Shown: positions 33,501 through 41,221 of the stretch, piece after piece | How the letters are laid out: each line of letters starts with the position of its first letter | Numbering within the stretch: the first letter of the stretch is position 1 | Origin: an uncultured Bacteroidales bacterium | Lineage (GTDB): Bacteria > Bacteroidota > Bacteroidia > Bacteroidales > FEN-979 | Length of the DNA stretch: 42,599 nt | Assembly: GCA_903915465.1 (NCBI GenBank) | Contig: CAIWTA010000118.1 | Location: 1 to 42,599 of the forward strand | Reading direction: 5' to 3' | Position numbers and translations under genes: made by a program | Notes under the pieces: generated by a model | The model's input: the letters and a program-made list of their open reading frames with translations, nothing else | Databases searched by the model: none | Told to the model about the DNA's origin: nothing

Positions 33501-34038
33501 GGGAAGAACGGAACCCATCGAAGAAATGCAGGAATGGAATCCTCGATTTTATAGAAGCCAGGTGGGCAATCCCAGCCAGGTCCATGATTTCCTGGATACT
33601 TCCACTGGCCAGCATGGCAAAACCGGTCTGGCGGGTAGCATACACATCAGAGTGATCGCCAAAAATTGATAATGCATGTGCTGCAACAGTACGGGCACTC
33701 ACATGAAAAACGCCCGGCAAAAGTTCGCCTGCTATTTTGTACATGTTCGGAATCATCAGCAACAACCCCTGCGAAGCAGTGAATGTTGTTGTGAGTGAAC
33801 CTGCCTGTAAAGAGCCATGCACAGCACCGGCAGCACCTGCTTCCGATTGCATTTCAACAACCTTCACTTCATCTCCAAAAATGTTTTTTCTTCCATGGGC
33901 TGCCCATTCATCCACATTCTCGGCCATGTTGGAAGAAGGTGTGATCGGGTAAATTGCTGCAACTTCACTGAACATGTAAGCTATATGAGAAGCTGCCTGG
34001 TTACCATCGCACGTAATAAAATTCTTTTTTGCTTTCAT
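30502..34038 (-). CDS. nifJ: Pyruvate:ferredoxin (flavodoxin) oxidoreductase
   Basis: 1178 residues, the single-chain homodimeric form. It oxidises pyruvate with CoA to acetyl-CoA and CO2, reducing ferredoxin. Domain order: the N-terminal pyrimidine-binding part ([20 protein letters not shown]), transketolase-C-like domain II, and domain III. A 2[4Fe-4S] ferredoxin domain follows, with [12 protein letters not shown] and [12 protein letters not shown] (about 695-765). The TPP-binding domain VI comes last ([51 protein letters not shown]). The proximal-cluster cysteines CAGC are present. This supports fermentative or anaerobic metabolism. It has a well-formed promoter and is followed by the DHOD-like gene. 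Confidence 0.97.
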   Translation of the reverse strand: [1178 protein letters not shown]

Positions 34039-34114
34039 CTGTTGTAATTAATATATCGTAATATGTTGATTAATAATTTTTTAACTTATGAATTGTGAAT
34101 CTGTTAACAAGGTG

Positions 34115-34145
34115 CAAAGGTAAGATTTCTTTTCTGTTAAGCCAA
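34115..34145 (-). promoter_or_regulatory. Promoter of the PFOR operon
   Basis: On the minus strand, TTG (34145-34143), 20-nt spacer, TACCTTTG (34122-34115). The predicted leader is about 70 nt before the ATG at 34038. Confidence 0.65.
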
Positions 34146-34224
34146 GAACCAGTGATTTATTTTATTGGAGATTTAATACAGTTGCAAGAAAGCCGATGCA
34201 GTAAGAAAGAACCGACAGATTCCG

Positions 34225-34232
34225 TATTTTTG
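34225..34232 (+). promoter_or_regulatory. -7 box of mutS2, implying a nearly leaderless transcript
   Basis: TATTTTTG matches TAnnTTTG and lies 13 bp before the TTG start at 34246, so the predicted start of transcription (near 34239) leaves fewer than 10 nt of leader. No TTG is seen at the -33 position. Confidence 0.4.
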
Positions 34233-34245
34233 CAAAAAAAGAGCA

Positions 34246-36498
34246 TTGGTATTTCCTTCAAATTTTGAGCAGAAGATTGGTTTTGATAATATCCGTCAGA
34301 TGTTATCGGAAGCTTGTCTGGGGACACTCGGCCGACAGTATGTCGACAAGATGGAATTCTCTGCAGACCCTGTATTCATTCGCGAACAGCTTTTTCTGGC
34401 CGAAGAAATGAGACAAATCCTATTGTCTTCCGAACATTTTCCCTCACAGGATTATTATGATGTAACCGGATACCTTCTGGGAATCCGCATTGCCGGGACT
34501 TACATGGACCCGGAACAGCTGACTGAAGTAAAACTTTCCTTAGACACGATATTCCAGGTATTGGTATTTCTTCAATCGCATGACCAGAATCAATTTCCGT
34601 ATTTATCTGATTTAGGGAAAGATATTATAGTCGATAGCAGTATCATCGTCGAGATTGAACGAATTGTTGATGAAAAATCACAAGTCAGAGACGATGCTTC
34701 CCCCGTTCTTAAAAAAATCCGTAAAGACCGGAAAACTAAACAAGTTATCGTAGAGAAGAAAATCATCCATGAGCTCAAAGCGGCAAAAAAATCAGGCTGG
34801 ACCCCAGAAGACGCTGATGTGACAATAAGGGATGGCAGATTAGTCATTCCAATGATCAACACCTACAAAAGGAAAATTGCAGGATTTGTGCTTGATGAGT
34901 CAGCTACCGGTCAGACGGTTTTTATCGAACCTGCTGATGTGCTTGAGACAAACAATGAAATCCGGGAACTTGAGTATGCTGAACGCAGGGAAATCGTTAA
35001 AATCCTTATCGAATTTGCAAACAGGTTAAGGCCTTCTATTGAAGACCTGATTTCTGCCTACCTGTTTCTCGGGAAAGTAGATTTTCTCCGTGCCCGGTCG
35101 TTGTTTGCCGTCCGAATCCATGCCTGTCTTCCCGGAAACATATCAGATGAACCTGGTCTTTCCTGGACAGAAGCAGTGCACCCCCTGCTGTTTCTATCGC
35201 ATTCACGGCAAAACAAGCCGGTAGTACCTCTTACAATTCAATTGGAACCAGACAAGAGAATACTAATCATTACCGGTCCTAATGCCGGGGGAAAATCGGT
35301 TTGCCTGAAAACTGTCGGTTTGATACAATATATGTTCCAGTGCGGGCTATTGCCGCCTGCAAAAGAAAATTCACGGTTCGGGATCTTCCAAAAGATTTTT
35401 CTTGATATTGGTGATGAACAGTCGCTGGAGAATGACCTTAGCACTTATACTTCCAAGTTATACAACATTAAATTTTTTATTGAGAACCTGGATCCTTCTT
35501 CTCTTTTTCTGATTGATGAGTTTGGGACAGGAACGGATCCTACATTGGGCGGTTCAATTGCTGAAGCAAGCCTTGAAAAGATTAATGAAAACAAAGCATT
35601 TGGAGTGGTTACTACACATTATTCCAACCTTAAGCTCCTTGCTGCCAGACTTCCAGGGATCATCAATGGGGCGATGCTGTACGATTCTGCCCGGATGAAA
35701 CCCCTTTTTCAGTTGAAAACAGGTAAACCCGGAAGTTCATTCACATTTGAAATTGCCCGTCAAATAGGATTTCCTGAAGATGTGCTGAAATATGCTTCAG
35801 AAAAAATTGGAACAAGTCAATTAGATTTTGACAAAGAACTGCAGAACCTGGAAGTTGAGAAGTCTGAAGTTCAGAAAAAAACTACGGAGCTTGATGTTGC
35901 CGACACATTTCTTTCAGAACTGATCCAGAAGTATCAGAAATTAAAAGATGACCTTGAGAAATCGCGGGCAGAGATTATTCTGAAGGCAAAAGAGGACGCG
36001 TTTCAAGTACTGAACGATTCCAATAAAATGGTTGAAAAAACCATTAAGGAAATCCGCGAAAGCCAGGCAGAAAAAGGCAGGACAAAAGAGGTTCGCAAAG
36101 AGCTGCAACAACTGAAAGAAAAGATCTCTTCCGGGCTTCCGACACCTGCTTCGATCAAAACAATTAAAGAGCTGCCATTTTCGAAACTCGCCAGTTCTTC
36201 TGCCCCACGCAGAAAACAATCAATCTATAGCGATCTCCCTGATAAAGTGTCGCAGTTCCAGTTGACGTTGGACCTCCGCGGGAAACGCGTAGAAGAAGCG
36301 CATGCACTCTTGCAGCGTTACATTGATGACGCGACTCTGCTCGGCATGACTGAAATCCGGATCCTCCATGGAAAAGGAAATGGCGTTCTTCGTCAAATTA
36401 CCAGGGAGTATCTTTCTGCTCAAAAAGAAGTTAAAAAGTACTCTGATGAAGTTCTTGAACGAGGCGGGGCAGGAATTACGGTGGTTTCCTTCAAGTGA
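34246..36498 (+). CDS. mutS2: Endonuclease MutS2
   Basis: 750 residues with the MutS2 plan: core/lever region, ATPase (Walker A TGPNAGGKSVCLKTVG near 340, Walker B SLFLIDEFGTGTDPTLGG, then VVTTHYSNLK). A long charged coiled coil follows (EKSEVQKKTTELDVADTFL, LKDDLEKSRAEIILKAKEDA). A C-terminal Smr nuclease domain ends it (LTLDLRGKRVEEAHALL, ILHGKGNGVLRQIT). It lacks the mismatch-recognition domain of MutS. The family acts on recombination intermediates and, in some bacteria, on collided ribosomes. The start must be the TTG at 34246, because VFPSNFEQKIGFDNIRQ is the conserved N-terminus and the first ATG (34300) would delete it. Diverges from the PFOR operon. Confidence 0.95.
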   Translation: MVFPSNFEQKIGFDNIRQMLSEACLGTLGRQYVDKMEFSADPVFIREQLFLAEEMRQILLSSEHFPSQDYYDVTGYLLGIRIAGTYMDPEQLTEVKLSLDTIFQVLVFLQSHDQNQFPYLSDLGKDIIVDSSIIVEIERIVDEKSQVRDDASPVLKKIRKDRKTKQVIVEKKIIHELKAAKKSGWTPEDADVTIRDGRLVIPMINTYKRKIAGFVLDESATGQTVFIEPADVLETNNEIRELEYAERREIVKILIEFANRLRPSIEDLISAYLFLGKVDFLRARSLFAVRIHACLPGNISDEPGLSWTEAVHPLLFLSHSRQNKPVVPLTIQLEPDKRILIITGPNAGGKSVCLKTVGLIQYMFQCGLLPPAKENSRFGIFQKIFLDIGDEQSLENDLSTYTSKLYNIKFFIENLDPSSLFLIDEFGTGTDPTLGGSIAEASLEKINENKAFGVVTTHYSNLKLLAARLPGIINGAMLYDSARMKPLFQLKTGKPGSSFTFEIARQIGFPEDVLKYASEKIGTSQLDFDKELQNLEVEKSEVQKKTTELDVADTFLSELIQKYQKLKDDLEKSRAEIILKAKEDAFQVLNDSNKMVEKTIKEIRESQAEKGRTKEVRKELQQLKEKISSGLPTPASIKTIKELPFSKLASSSAPRRKQSIYSDLPDKVSQFQLTLDLRGKRVEEAHALLQRYIDDATLLGMTEIRILHGKGNGVLRQITREYLSAQKEVKKYSDEVLERGGAGITVVSFK

Positions 36499-36607
36499 AC
36501 GGTGAATACGTATAGGAATTCAAATAATCATGACGAAAACCAGCAACCAGTAATGGGTTCGGAGCATGCCTTGCCGTCAGGCCTGTAAATCTGAGAAGCA
36601 AATCCAC

Positions 36608-36638
36608 TTGCTAAATCCACAATTTGATATTACATTTG
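36608..36638 (+). promoter_or_regulatory. Promoter of the carboxyltransferase gene
   Basis: TTG at 36608-36610, 20-nt spacer, TACATTTG at 36631-36638, about 22 bp before the ATG at 36661. Confidence 0.6.
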
Positions 36639-36660
36639 CACCGTTTGAAAAACGCATCAG

Positions 36661-38208
36661 ATGAGTTTAAGACATAAAACCAGCGAATTAAAAAAAAGGA
36701 TGCAGGAAGCTTTCAAAGGTGGCGGAGAACAGGCCACTGAGAAGCAGAAAGCTTCAGGCAAAATGACTGCACGCGAAAGAATTCTCGCTTTGCTCGATCC
36801 CGAGTCCTTTCATGAATATGACCTGTTTGTAAAGCATGCCGGCGTTGATTTTGACATGGATAAGAAGTTCCTTCCGGGTGATGGTGTGATCACAGGGACA
36901 GGCTCTATCAGCAGTTGGCCGGTTTGTATTTTCGCTCAGGACTTTACCGTAGCCGGTGGCTCGCTCGGATACATGCATGCAAAAAAAATCACCAAAATCA
37001 TGGATCACGCCATGAAGATGAAAGTTCCCCTCATCGGCGTCAATGATTCGGGCGGTGCCCGTATCCAGGAAGGAGTTAACTCCCTGGCTGGTTATGGGGA
37101 GATATTTTATCGTAACACACAAGCTTCCGGGGTTATTCCACAAATCTCCGTGATCCTTGGTCCATGTGCTGGTGGTGCAGTTTATTCACCGGCATTGACG
37201 GATTTTGTGTTTGTTGTTGACAAGATCTCCAAGATGTTCATCACTGGTCCGGAGGTTATCAAGACCGTCCTTGGTGAAGAGATTTCCATGGAGGACCTTG
37301 GGGGTGCACGTGTTCATGCTGAAATTACTGGGAATGCGCATTTTTATGCAGAAAGTGAGCAGGAATGTTTTGACCAGATCAAGCGGTTGGTCAGTTTTAT
37401 TCCCTGGAACAATGAAAAAACTGCTGAGACTTTCCCTAAGAAAGCCCCTAAATCAAGACAATATAAGATCGACCAAATCTTCCCGACCAACCCGATGCAA
37501 CCTTATGATGTAAGAGAAATCATCAAATCACTCTGCGATGATTCCGACTTCTTTGAAGTACATGAACTTTGGGCAGCCAATATAGTTGTAGGATTTGCAA
37601 GACTTGACGGACAGACAGTGGGCTTTGTTGCAAATCAGCCGATGGTTCTGGCCGGTGTACTGGATGTAGATTCTTCGGATAAAGCCGCCCGCTTTATCAG
37701 GTATTGCGATGCTTTTAACATCCCGCTTGTCACTTTAGTAGACCTGCCGGGTTATTTACCTGGTGTAGATCAGGAGCATGCAGGTGTCATCCGGCATGGA
37801 GCAAAAGTTCTTTATGCCTATTCCGAAGCTACTGTGCCCAAACTGACAGTGATTCTGAGAAAGGCTTATGGAGGTGGTTACATTGCAATGTGTTCGCATC
37901 ATTTGCGTGCCGACTTCGTCTTTGCATGGCCTACCGCTGAAATCGCTGTCATGGGACCAGAAGGTGCCGCCAATATTATTTTCAGAAGTGAAATCAAAGC
38001 GGCTGAAAACCCGGAGGAAATGCGTAAGAAACTCATTGAAGAGTATCGTCAGAAGTTTGCAAACCCTTATGTGGCCGCTGCTTACGGTTATGTAGACGCC
38101 GTTATTGAACCTTCGGAAACCCGTGAGTTTCTGATCCATTCTCTCACTATTGCTGCCAGTAAAAGTGAAACCACTCCGAAAAAGAAACATGGTATTCCAC
38201 CGTTCTAA
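36661..38208 (+). CDS. Acyl-CoA carboxylase carboxyltransferase subunit (PccB/MmdA type)
   Basis: 515 residues of the crotonase-like carboxyltransferase fold. It moves CO2 between carboxybiotin and an acyl-CoA, most likely propionyl-/methylmalonyl-CoA. Family blocks: KMTARERILALLDPESFHE, DFTVAGGSLGYMHAKKI, the N-domain oxyanion loop NDSGGARIQEG, GPCAGGAVYSPALTDF, the C-domain DLPGYLPGVDQEHAGVIRHG, LRKAYGGGYIAMCS and WPTAEIAVMGPEGAANII. It is paired with a biotin carrier gene 119 bp downstream, but no biotin carboxylase or membrane decarboxylase beta subunit lies nearby. Sequence alone cannot decide between a carboxylase (partner AccC elsewhere) and a Na+-pumping decarboxylase. Either fits the propionate/succinate route of Bacteroidota. 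Confidence 0.92.
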   Translation: MSLRHKTSELKKRMQEAFKGGGEQATEKQKASGKMTARERILALLDPESFHEYDLFVKHAGVDFDMDKKFLPGDGVITGTGSISSWPVCIFAQDFTVAGGSLGYMHAKKITKIMDHAMKMKVPLIGVNDSGGARIQEGVNSLAGYGEIFYRNTQASGVIPQISVILGPCAGGAVYSPALTDFVFVVDKISKMFITGPEVIKTVLGEEISMEDLGGARVHAEITGNAHFYAESEQECFDQIKRLVSFIPWNNEKTAETFPKKAPKSRQYKIDQIFPTNPMQPYDVREIIKSLCDDSDFFEVHELWAANIVVGFARLDGQTVGFVANQPMVLAGVLDVDSSDKAARFIRYCDAFNIPLVTLVDLPGYLPGVDQEHAGVIRHGAKVLYAYSEATVPKLTVILRKAYGGGYIAMCSHHLRADFVFAWPTAEIAVMGPEGAANIIFRSEIKAAENPEEMRKKLIEEYRQKFANPYVAAAYGYVDAVIEPSETREFLIHSLTIAASKSETTPKKKHGIPPF

Positions 38209-38280
38209 CAATTGCTAATCACTGGAAGTAGTGTGCAGTATCCTGATTCCGGCTGCTTCATCAGCTTCCCCCACCCCAAA

Positions 38281-38297
38281 TTGTACAGCTCGTACAA
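38281..38297. promoter_or_regulatory. Inverted repeat upstream of the biotin carrier gene
   Basis: TTGTAC-AGCTC-GTACAA, perfect 6-bp arms, 30 bp before the ATG at 38328. It is a possible operator or a short mRNA hairpin. No U-tract follows, so it is not a terminator. Confidence 0.3.
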
Positions 38298-38327
38298 ATC
38301 TGAAATTTATGTACTAAAAAGACGATC

Positions 38328-38654
38328 ATGGATATAGAACAACCCAAGCCTGATTATATCAAGATGACCTTCGAAGAAGGGAATTTCCTCACCACATATA
38401 CGAAAAAATTCAGCAGTCGTAAATCTTATGTCCCTCCTGACTTTAAAAAGGTTTTCGCATTCATCCCGGGCACTATTATTAAGGTTTATGTAAAAGAAAA
38501 ACATAAGGTAAAAAAGGGTGAACCTTTGCTGGTTTTTCAGGCAATGAAAATGAATAATATCCTGCTGGCCCCACTTACAGGCGTGATCAAGAAAATTAAT
38601 TGCAAAGCCGGGGATTCCGTACCAAAGTCTCAAATTCTCGTTGAATTCAAATAA
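38328..38654 (+). CDS. Biotin carboxyl carrier protein (biotinyl domain)
   Basis: 108 residues. The C-terminal 70 form a biotinyl/lipoyl domain (FAFIPGTIIKVYVKEKHKVK, PLLVFQAMKMNNILLAP, ending SVPKSQILVEFK). The lysine to be biotinylated is K74 in QAMKMN, where the common motif is EAMKM. The E-to-Q change is tolerated in some carriers. There is no Ala/Pro-rich linker of the usual length. It carries the carboxyl group to the carboxyltransferase encoded immediately upstream, with which it is probably co-transcribed. Confidence 0.9.
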   Translation: MDIEQPKPDYIKMTFEEGNFLTTYTKKFSSRKSYVPPDFKKVFAFIPGTIIKVYVKEKHKVKKGEPLLVFQAMKMNNILLAPLTGVIKKINCKAGDSVPKSQILVEFK

Positions 38655-38704
38655 CCTCTTGCCAGTAATATTACCCAGGATGGAAATTGTGCAGGATGAA
38701 GAAA

Positions 38705-38735
38705 TTTGCTAATTAAATAATATTAACTACCTTTG
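38705..38735 (+). promoter_or_regulatory. Promoter of rpsT
   Basis: TTTG at 38705-38708, 19-nt spacer, TACCTTTG at 38728-38735. This is the best consensus match in the window, as expected for a ribosomal protein gene. The predicted leader is about 100 nt, long enough for S20 autoregulation, but I see no defined structure. Confidence 0.7.
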
Positions 38736-38840
38736 CACGCTTTTTGAATTGAACCTCAACCTGTCAGGTAGTCGGTAACAGGATACGATCACAAAGGCAT
38801 TATAATCCATATTTTCAAAATAAATATTAAGTAACAACAA

Positions 38841-39131
38841 ATGGCTAATCACAGATCCGCAGAAAAACGAATCCGTTCAAACGAAGTTAAAAAGGAAACC
38901 AACCGTTACCAGGCAAAGACCGTCCGAAATGCTGTTAAAGCTCTGAAATCAACCGCTGAACCTGAAGAGATTTCAAACACACTTCCTGTTGTGATCTCAA
39001 AACTGGACAAGCTGGCTAAGAAAAGTGTGATCCATAAGAATAAAGCTGCCAACCTGAAGTCTAAATTGATGAAGAAGGCAAATGCTGCCGGCGCAAAAGC
39101 AAAAGCAAAGCCAAAAGCCAAAGCTGAATAG
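38841..39131 (+). CDS. rpsT: 30S ribosomal protein bS20
   Basis: 96 residues. The N-terminus MANHRSAEKRIRSNEVKK is the conserved bS20 opening ('ANhkSA.KRir...'), followed by the helical pattern TVRNAVKALK and LDKLAKKSVIHKNKAANLKS ('a.kGiIhkN.aaR.KSrL'). A Lys/Ala tail (AKAKAKPKAKAE) extends beyond the core, as in other Bacteroidota. It binds 16S rRNA helices 9 and 44 early in 30S assembly. It has its own promoter and is followed by a two-part terminator. Confidence 0.97.
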   Translation: MANHRSAEKRIRSNEVKKETNRYQAKTVRNAVKALKSTAEPEEISNTLPVVISKLDKLAKKSVIHKNKAANLKSKLMKKANAAGAKAKAKPKAKAE

Positions 39132-39169
39132 AACATTCAGAAGGTCAGATAACTGCATATAAAAACCAG

Positions 39170-39229
39170 AGCACCACTGGGATGATATTGGTTCAATAAC
39201 CAATAGGTTTCGGCTGGTGCTGTTTTTTT
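39170..39229 (+). terminator. Two-part terminator after rpsT, abutting the glsA start
   Basis: Outer stem AGCACCA (39170-39176) with TGGTGCT (39215-39221). Nested within it is a perfect 8-bp stem TATTGGTT-CAAT-AACCAATA (39186-39205). GTTTTTTT follows. The T-run ends 11 bp before the next ATG, so the structure could also work as an attenuator for glsA. Confidence 0.8.
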
Positions 39230-39240
39230 AGACAAAACTG

Positions 39241-40092
39241 ATGAATGATCAATTGGAAATAACGCCCAATTTTATCGACCTTAAAAAACCGTTTGCGGCA
39301 AAAAATCCGCGGCTGGCCAGGATGATACCAGATTTTATCTACACTTTCCTTAAATGGATCATGCATATTGATGTGATCAATGGGTATATTTATAACCATC
39401 GTGATAAATTCGGATTACCCTTTGTCAAAGCCATGCTGAAAGAATTTGAATTGAAAGCCGAAATCTTCCCTCCTGGTTGGTCGATTCCTGACTTGGGAAG
39501 ATATATAATTGCGTCCAACCATCCTCTGGGAGGACTGGATGGCATGCTTCTTCTTGATGTTGTCGGATCAATTCGTCCGGATGTGGTATTTCCCGTCAAT
39601 GACATTCTCCTGTTCATACCAGGTCTAAAATCCTTATTTATCCCGATAAATAAGCATGGCAAAAACACCGGGAATGTTAAAATCATCCATGATACATTTG
39701 CTTCCAATAAAACAATCCTTTACTTCCCGGCAGGATTGGTTTCCAGAAAACAACAAAGTGGCATTATTAAAGACCTGGAATGGAAAAAGACTTTTGTTAC
39801 CCAGGCAAAAAAATATCATCGTGATATCATTCCTGTTTTCATTTCCGGAAGAAACTCCAATCGGTTTTATACGGTTGCCAATTGGCGCAAAGCACTAAGA
39901 ATCAAGGCCAATCTTGAGATGCTGTTGCTTCCTGATGAAATGATGAAATCAAAACGCAAATATATCCGTGTCTTCTTTGGAGATCCGATTCCTTACGAAT
40001 CTTTAGATTCAAGCCGGACAGACTTTGCATGGGCACAATTTATCAAAGAAAAAGTTTATGAACTGGGTTCGTCTGCTAATTCAAAGGGATAG
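39241..40092 (+). CDS. glsA: GlsA-like O-acyltransferase (PlsC family) of glycine-lipid synthesis
   Basis: 283 residues of the lysophospholipid acyltransferase (PlsC) fold. The catalytic motif is NHPLGGLDG (H94, D100), the H-x5-D spelling typical of the acyltransferase branch acting on acyloxyacyl amino-acid lipids, rather than the classic H-x4-D. The acyl-acceptor block is YFPAGLVSRKQQSG, followed by PVFISGRNSN. In Bacteroides, GlsA adds the second fatty acid to the 3-hydroxyl of N-(3-hydroxyacyl)glycine made by GlsB. The next gene is the GlsB-like partner, 93 bp away, which makes the assignment convincing. It acts at the inner face of the cytoplasmic membrane. No separate promoter is evident between the rpsT terminator and the ATG. 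Confidence 0.82.
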   Translation: MNDQLEITPNFIDLKKPFAAKNPRLARMIPDFIYTFLKWIMHIDVINGYIYNHRDKFGLPFVKAMLKEFELKAEIFPPGWSIPDLGRYIIASNHPLGGLDGMLLLDVVGSIRPDVVFPVNDILLFIPGLKSLFIPINKHGKNTGNVKIIHDTFASNKTILYFPAGLVSRKQQSGIIKDLEWKKTFVTQAKKYHRDIIPVFISGRNSNRFYTVANWRKALRIKANLEMLLLPDEMMKSKRKYIRVFFGDPIPYESLDSSRTDFAWAQFIKEKVYELGSSANSKG

Positions 40093-40185
40093 TTATTATT
40101 TCCTAAAGTTTCTAAGGAATATAATTTCCGGAATAAAGTTATAATTGTAATTTTATGCTTTGATCTATCCACAGGTATCAAACGA

Positions 40186-41154
40186 ATGAACACAATAATA
40201 TCCCCGGTTGAAAAATTCTTACTTGAAGAGGAACTCTTTGAGAGCACATTCGTCCGAAACACCAACAACGGCCACAATAAAATATTCATCTTCAACGCAC
40301 ATGATTCCCCAAGTCTCATGCGGGAAGTAGGGCGGCTCAGGGAAATCACATTTCGCGATGCAGGCGGTGGTACTGGCAAAGAAGTTGACATTGATGAATT
40401 TGACCTTGCAGATCCGCCGTTTCAACAGTTGATTGTCTGGAATCCATTAGAAAAGGAGATCATCGGGGGCTACCGGTTCATCCATGGAAGACAAATTTCC
40501 TGCAATACAAAAGGACGTCTGAATAGTCCGACTGCTGAACTTTTTTCGTTTTCTGATAAGTTTGTCCGTGATTATCTTTACCAATCCATTGAACTGGGGC
40601 GTTCGTTTGTCCAGCCTGAATATCAACCGACCATCAACCTGAAAAAAGGTTTATACTCCCTGGATAATCTATGGGACGGACTTGGAGCAATGATCATCGA
40701 TCACCCTGATGTCAAGTCCTTTTTTGGAAAGATGACCATGTATCCCGATTACAACAGGGCCGCCAGAGATATCGTTCTCCAATTCCTCAAAAAATATTTT
40801 CCGGATAACGAACACCTTATGACCCCTAAGATTCCTTTGAAGACCGAAACAGAGAAGGAATTTCTTGAGAACCTCTTTAAAGGAAACTCTTACGAAGAAA
40901 ACTACAAAATACTTGTTCATGAAGTAAGAACACGCAATGAAAATATCCCTCCACTGGTGAATGCGTATATGAACCTCTCCCCGACTATGCTTACTTTCGG
41001 GACTTCGCTCAATCATGAATTCGGAGAAGTTGAGGAGACAGGTATCATGATCAATATCCAGGATATTTATCCACGGAAGAAAGAGCGGCACCTTGCTTCC
41101 TATATGCGTAGATTCTCAGCATTTAAGAACTTGAAGCTGAGAAGACGGAAATAG
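40186..41154 (+). CDS. glsB: GlsB-like N-acyltransferase (GNAT/OlsB family) of glycine-lipid synthesis
   Basis: 322 residues of the OlsB/'hemolysin-like' GNAT family. Family features: LMREVGRLREITFRDAGGGTG near the N-terminus, DEFDLADPPFQQLIVWNPLE, IIGGYRFIHG, and SIELGRSFVQPEYQ, the counterpart of the OlsB 'ELsRs.V.p.yr' motif. GlsB transfers a 3-hydroxy fatty acid, probably from acyl carrier protein, to the amino group of glycine, producing the substrate for GlsA. The C-terminal ~100 residues (NENIPPLVNAYMNLSPTMLT, VEETGIMINIQDIYPRKKER) are as in Bacteroides homologues. Serine or ornithine as the acceptor cannot be excluded from sequence. It follows the GlsA gene and is probably co-expressed. 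Confidence 0.82.
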   Translation: MNTIISPVEKFLLEEELFESTFVRNTNNGHNKIFIFNAHDSPSLMREVGRLREITFRDAGGGTGKEVDIDEFDLADPPFQQLIVWNPLEKEIIGGYRFIHGRQISCNTKGRLNSPTAELFSFSDKFVRDYLYQSIELGRSFVQPEYQPTINLKKGLYSLDNLWDGLGAMIIDHPDVKSFFGKMTMYPDYNRAARDIVLQFLKKYFPDNEHLMTPKIPLKTETEKEFLENLFKGNSYEENYKILVHEVRTRNENIPPLVNAYMNLSPTMLTFGTSLNHEFGEVEETGIMINIQDIYPRKKERHLASYMRRFSAFKNLKLRRRK

Positions 41155-41221
41155 CAGAAGTATATGTAACACGTTAATAATATTTTAGATGAGACACGGA
41201 CACCCCAAGAAAACATAATTG

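Noticed and set aside
36499-36607. Possible small gene or RNA between mutS2 and the carboxyltransferase
   Set aside because: Only a short GC-rich stretch (around GCCTTGCCGTCAGGCC) stands out. There is no open frame with a start, no stable hairpin with a U-tract and no recognisable RNA motif.
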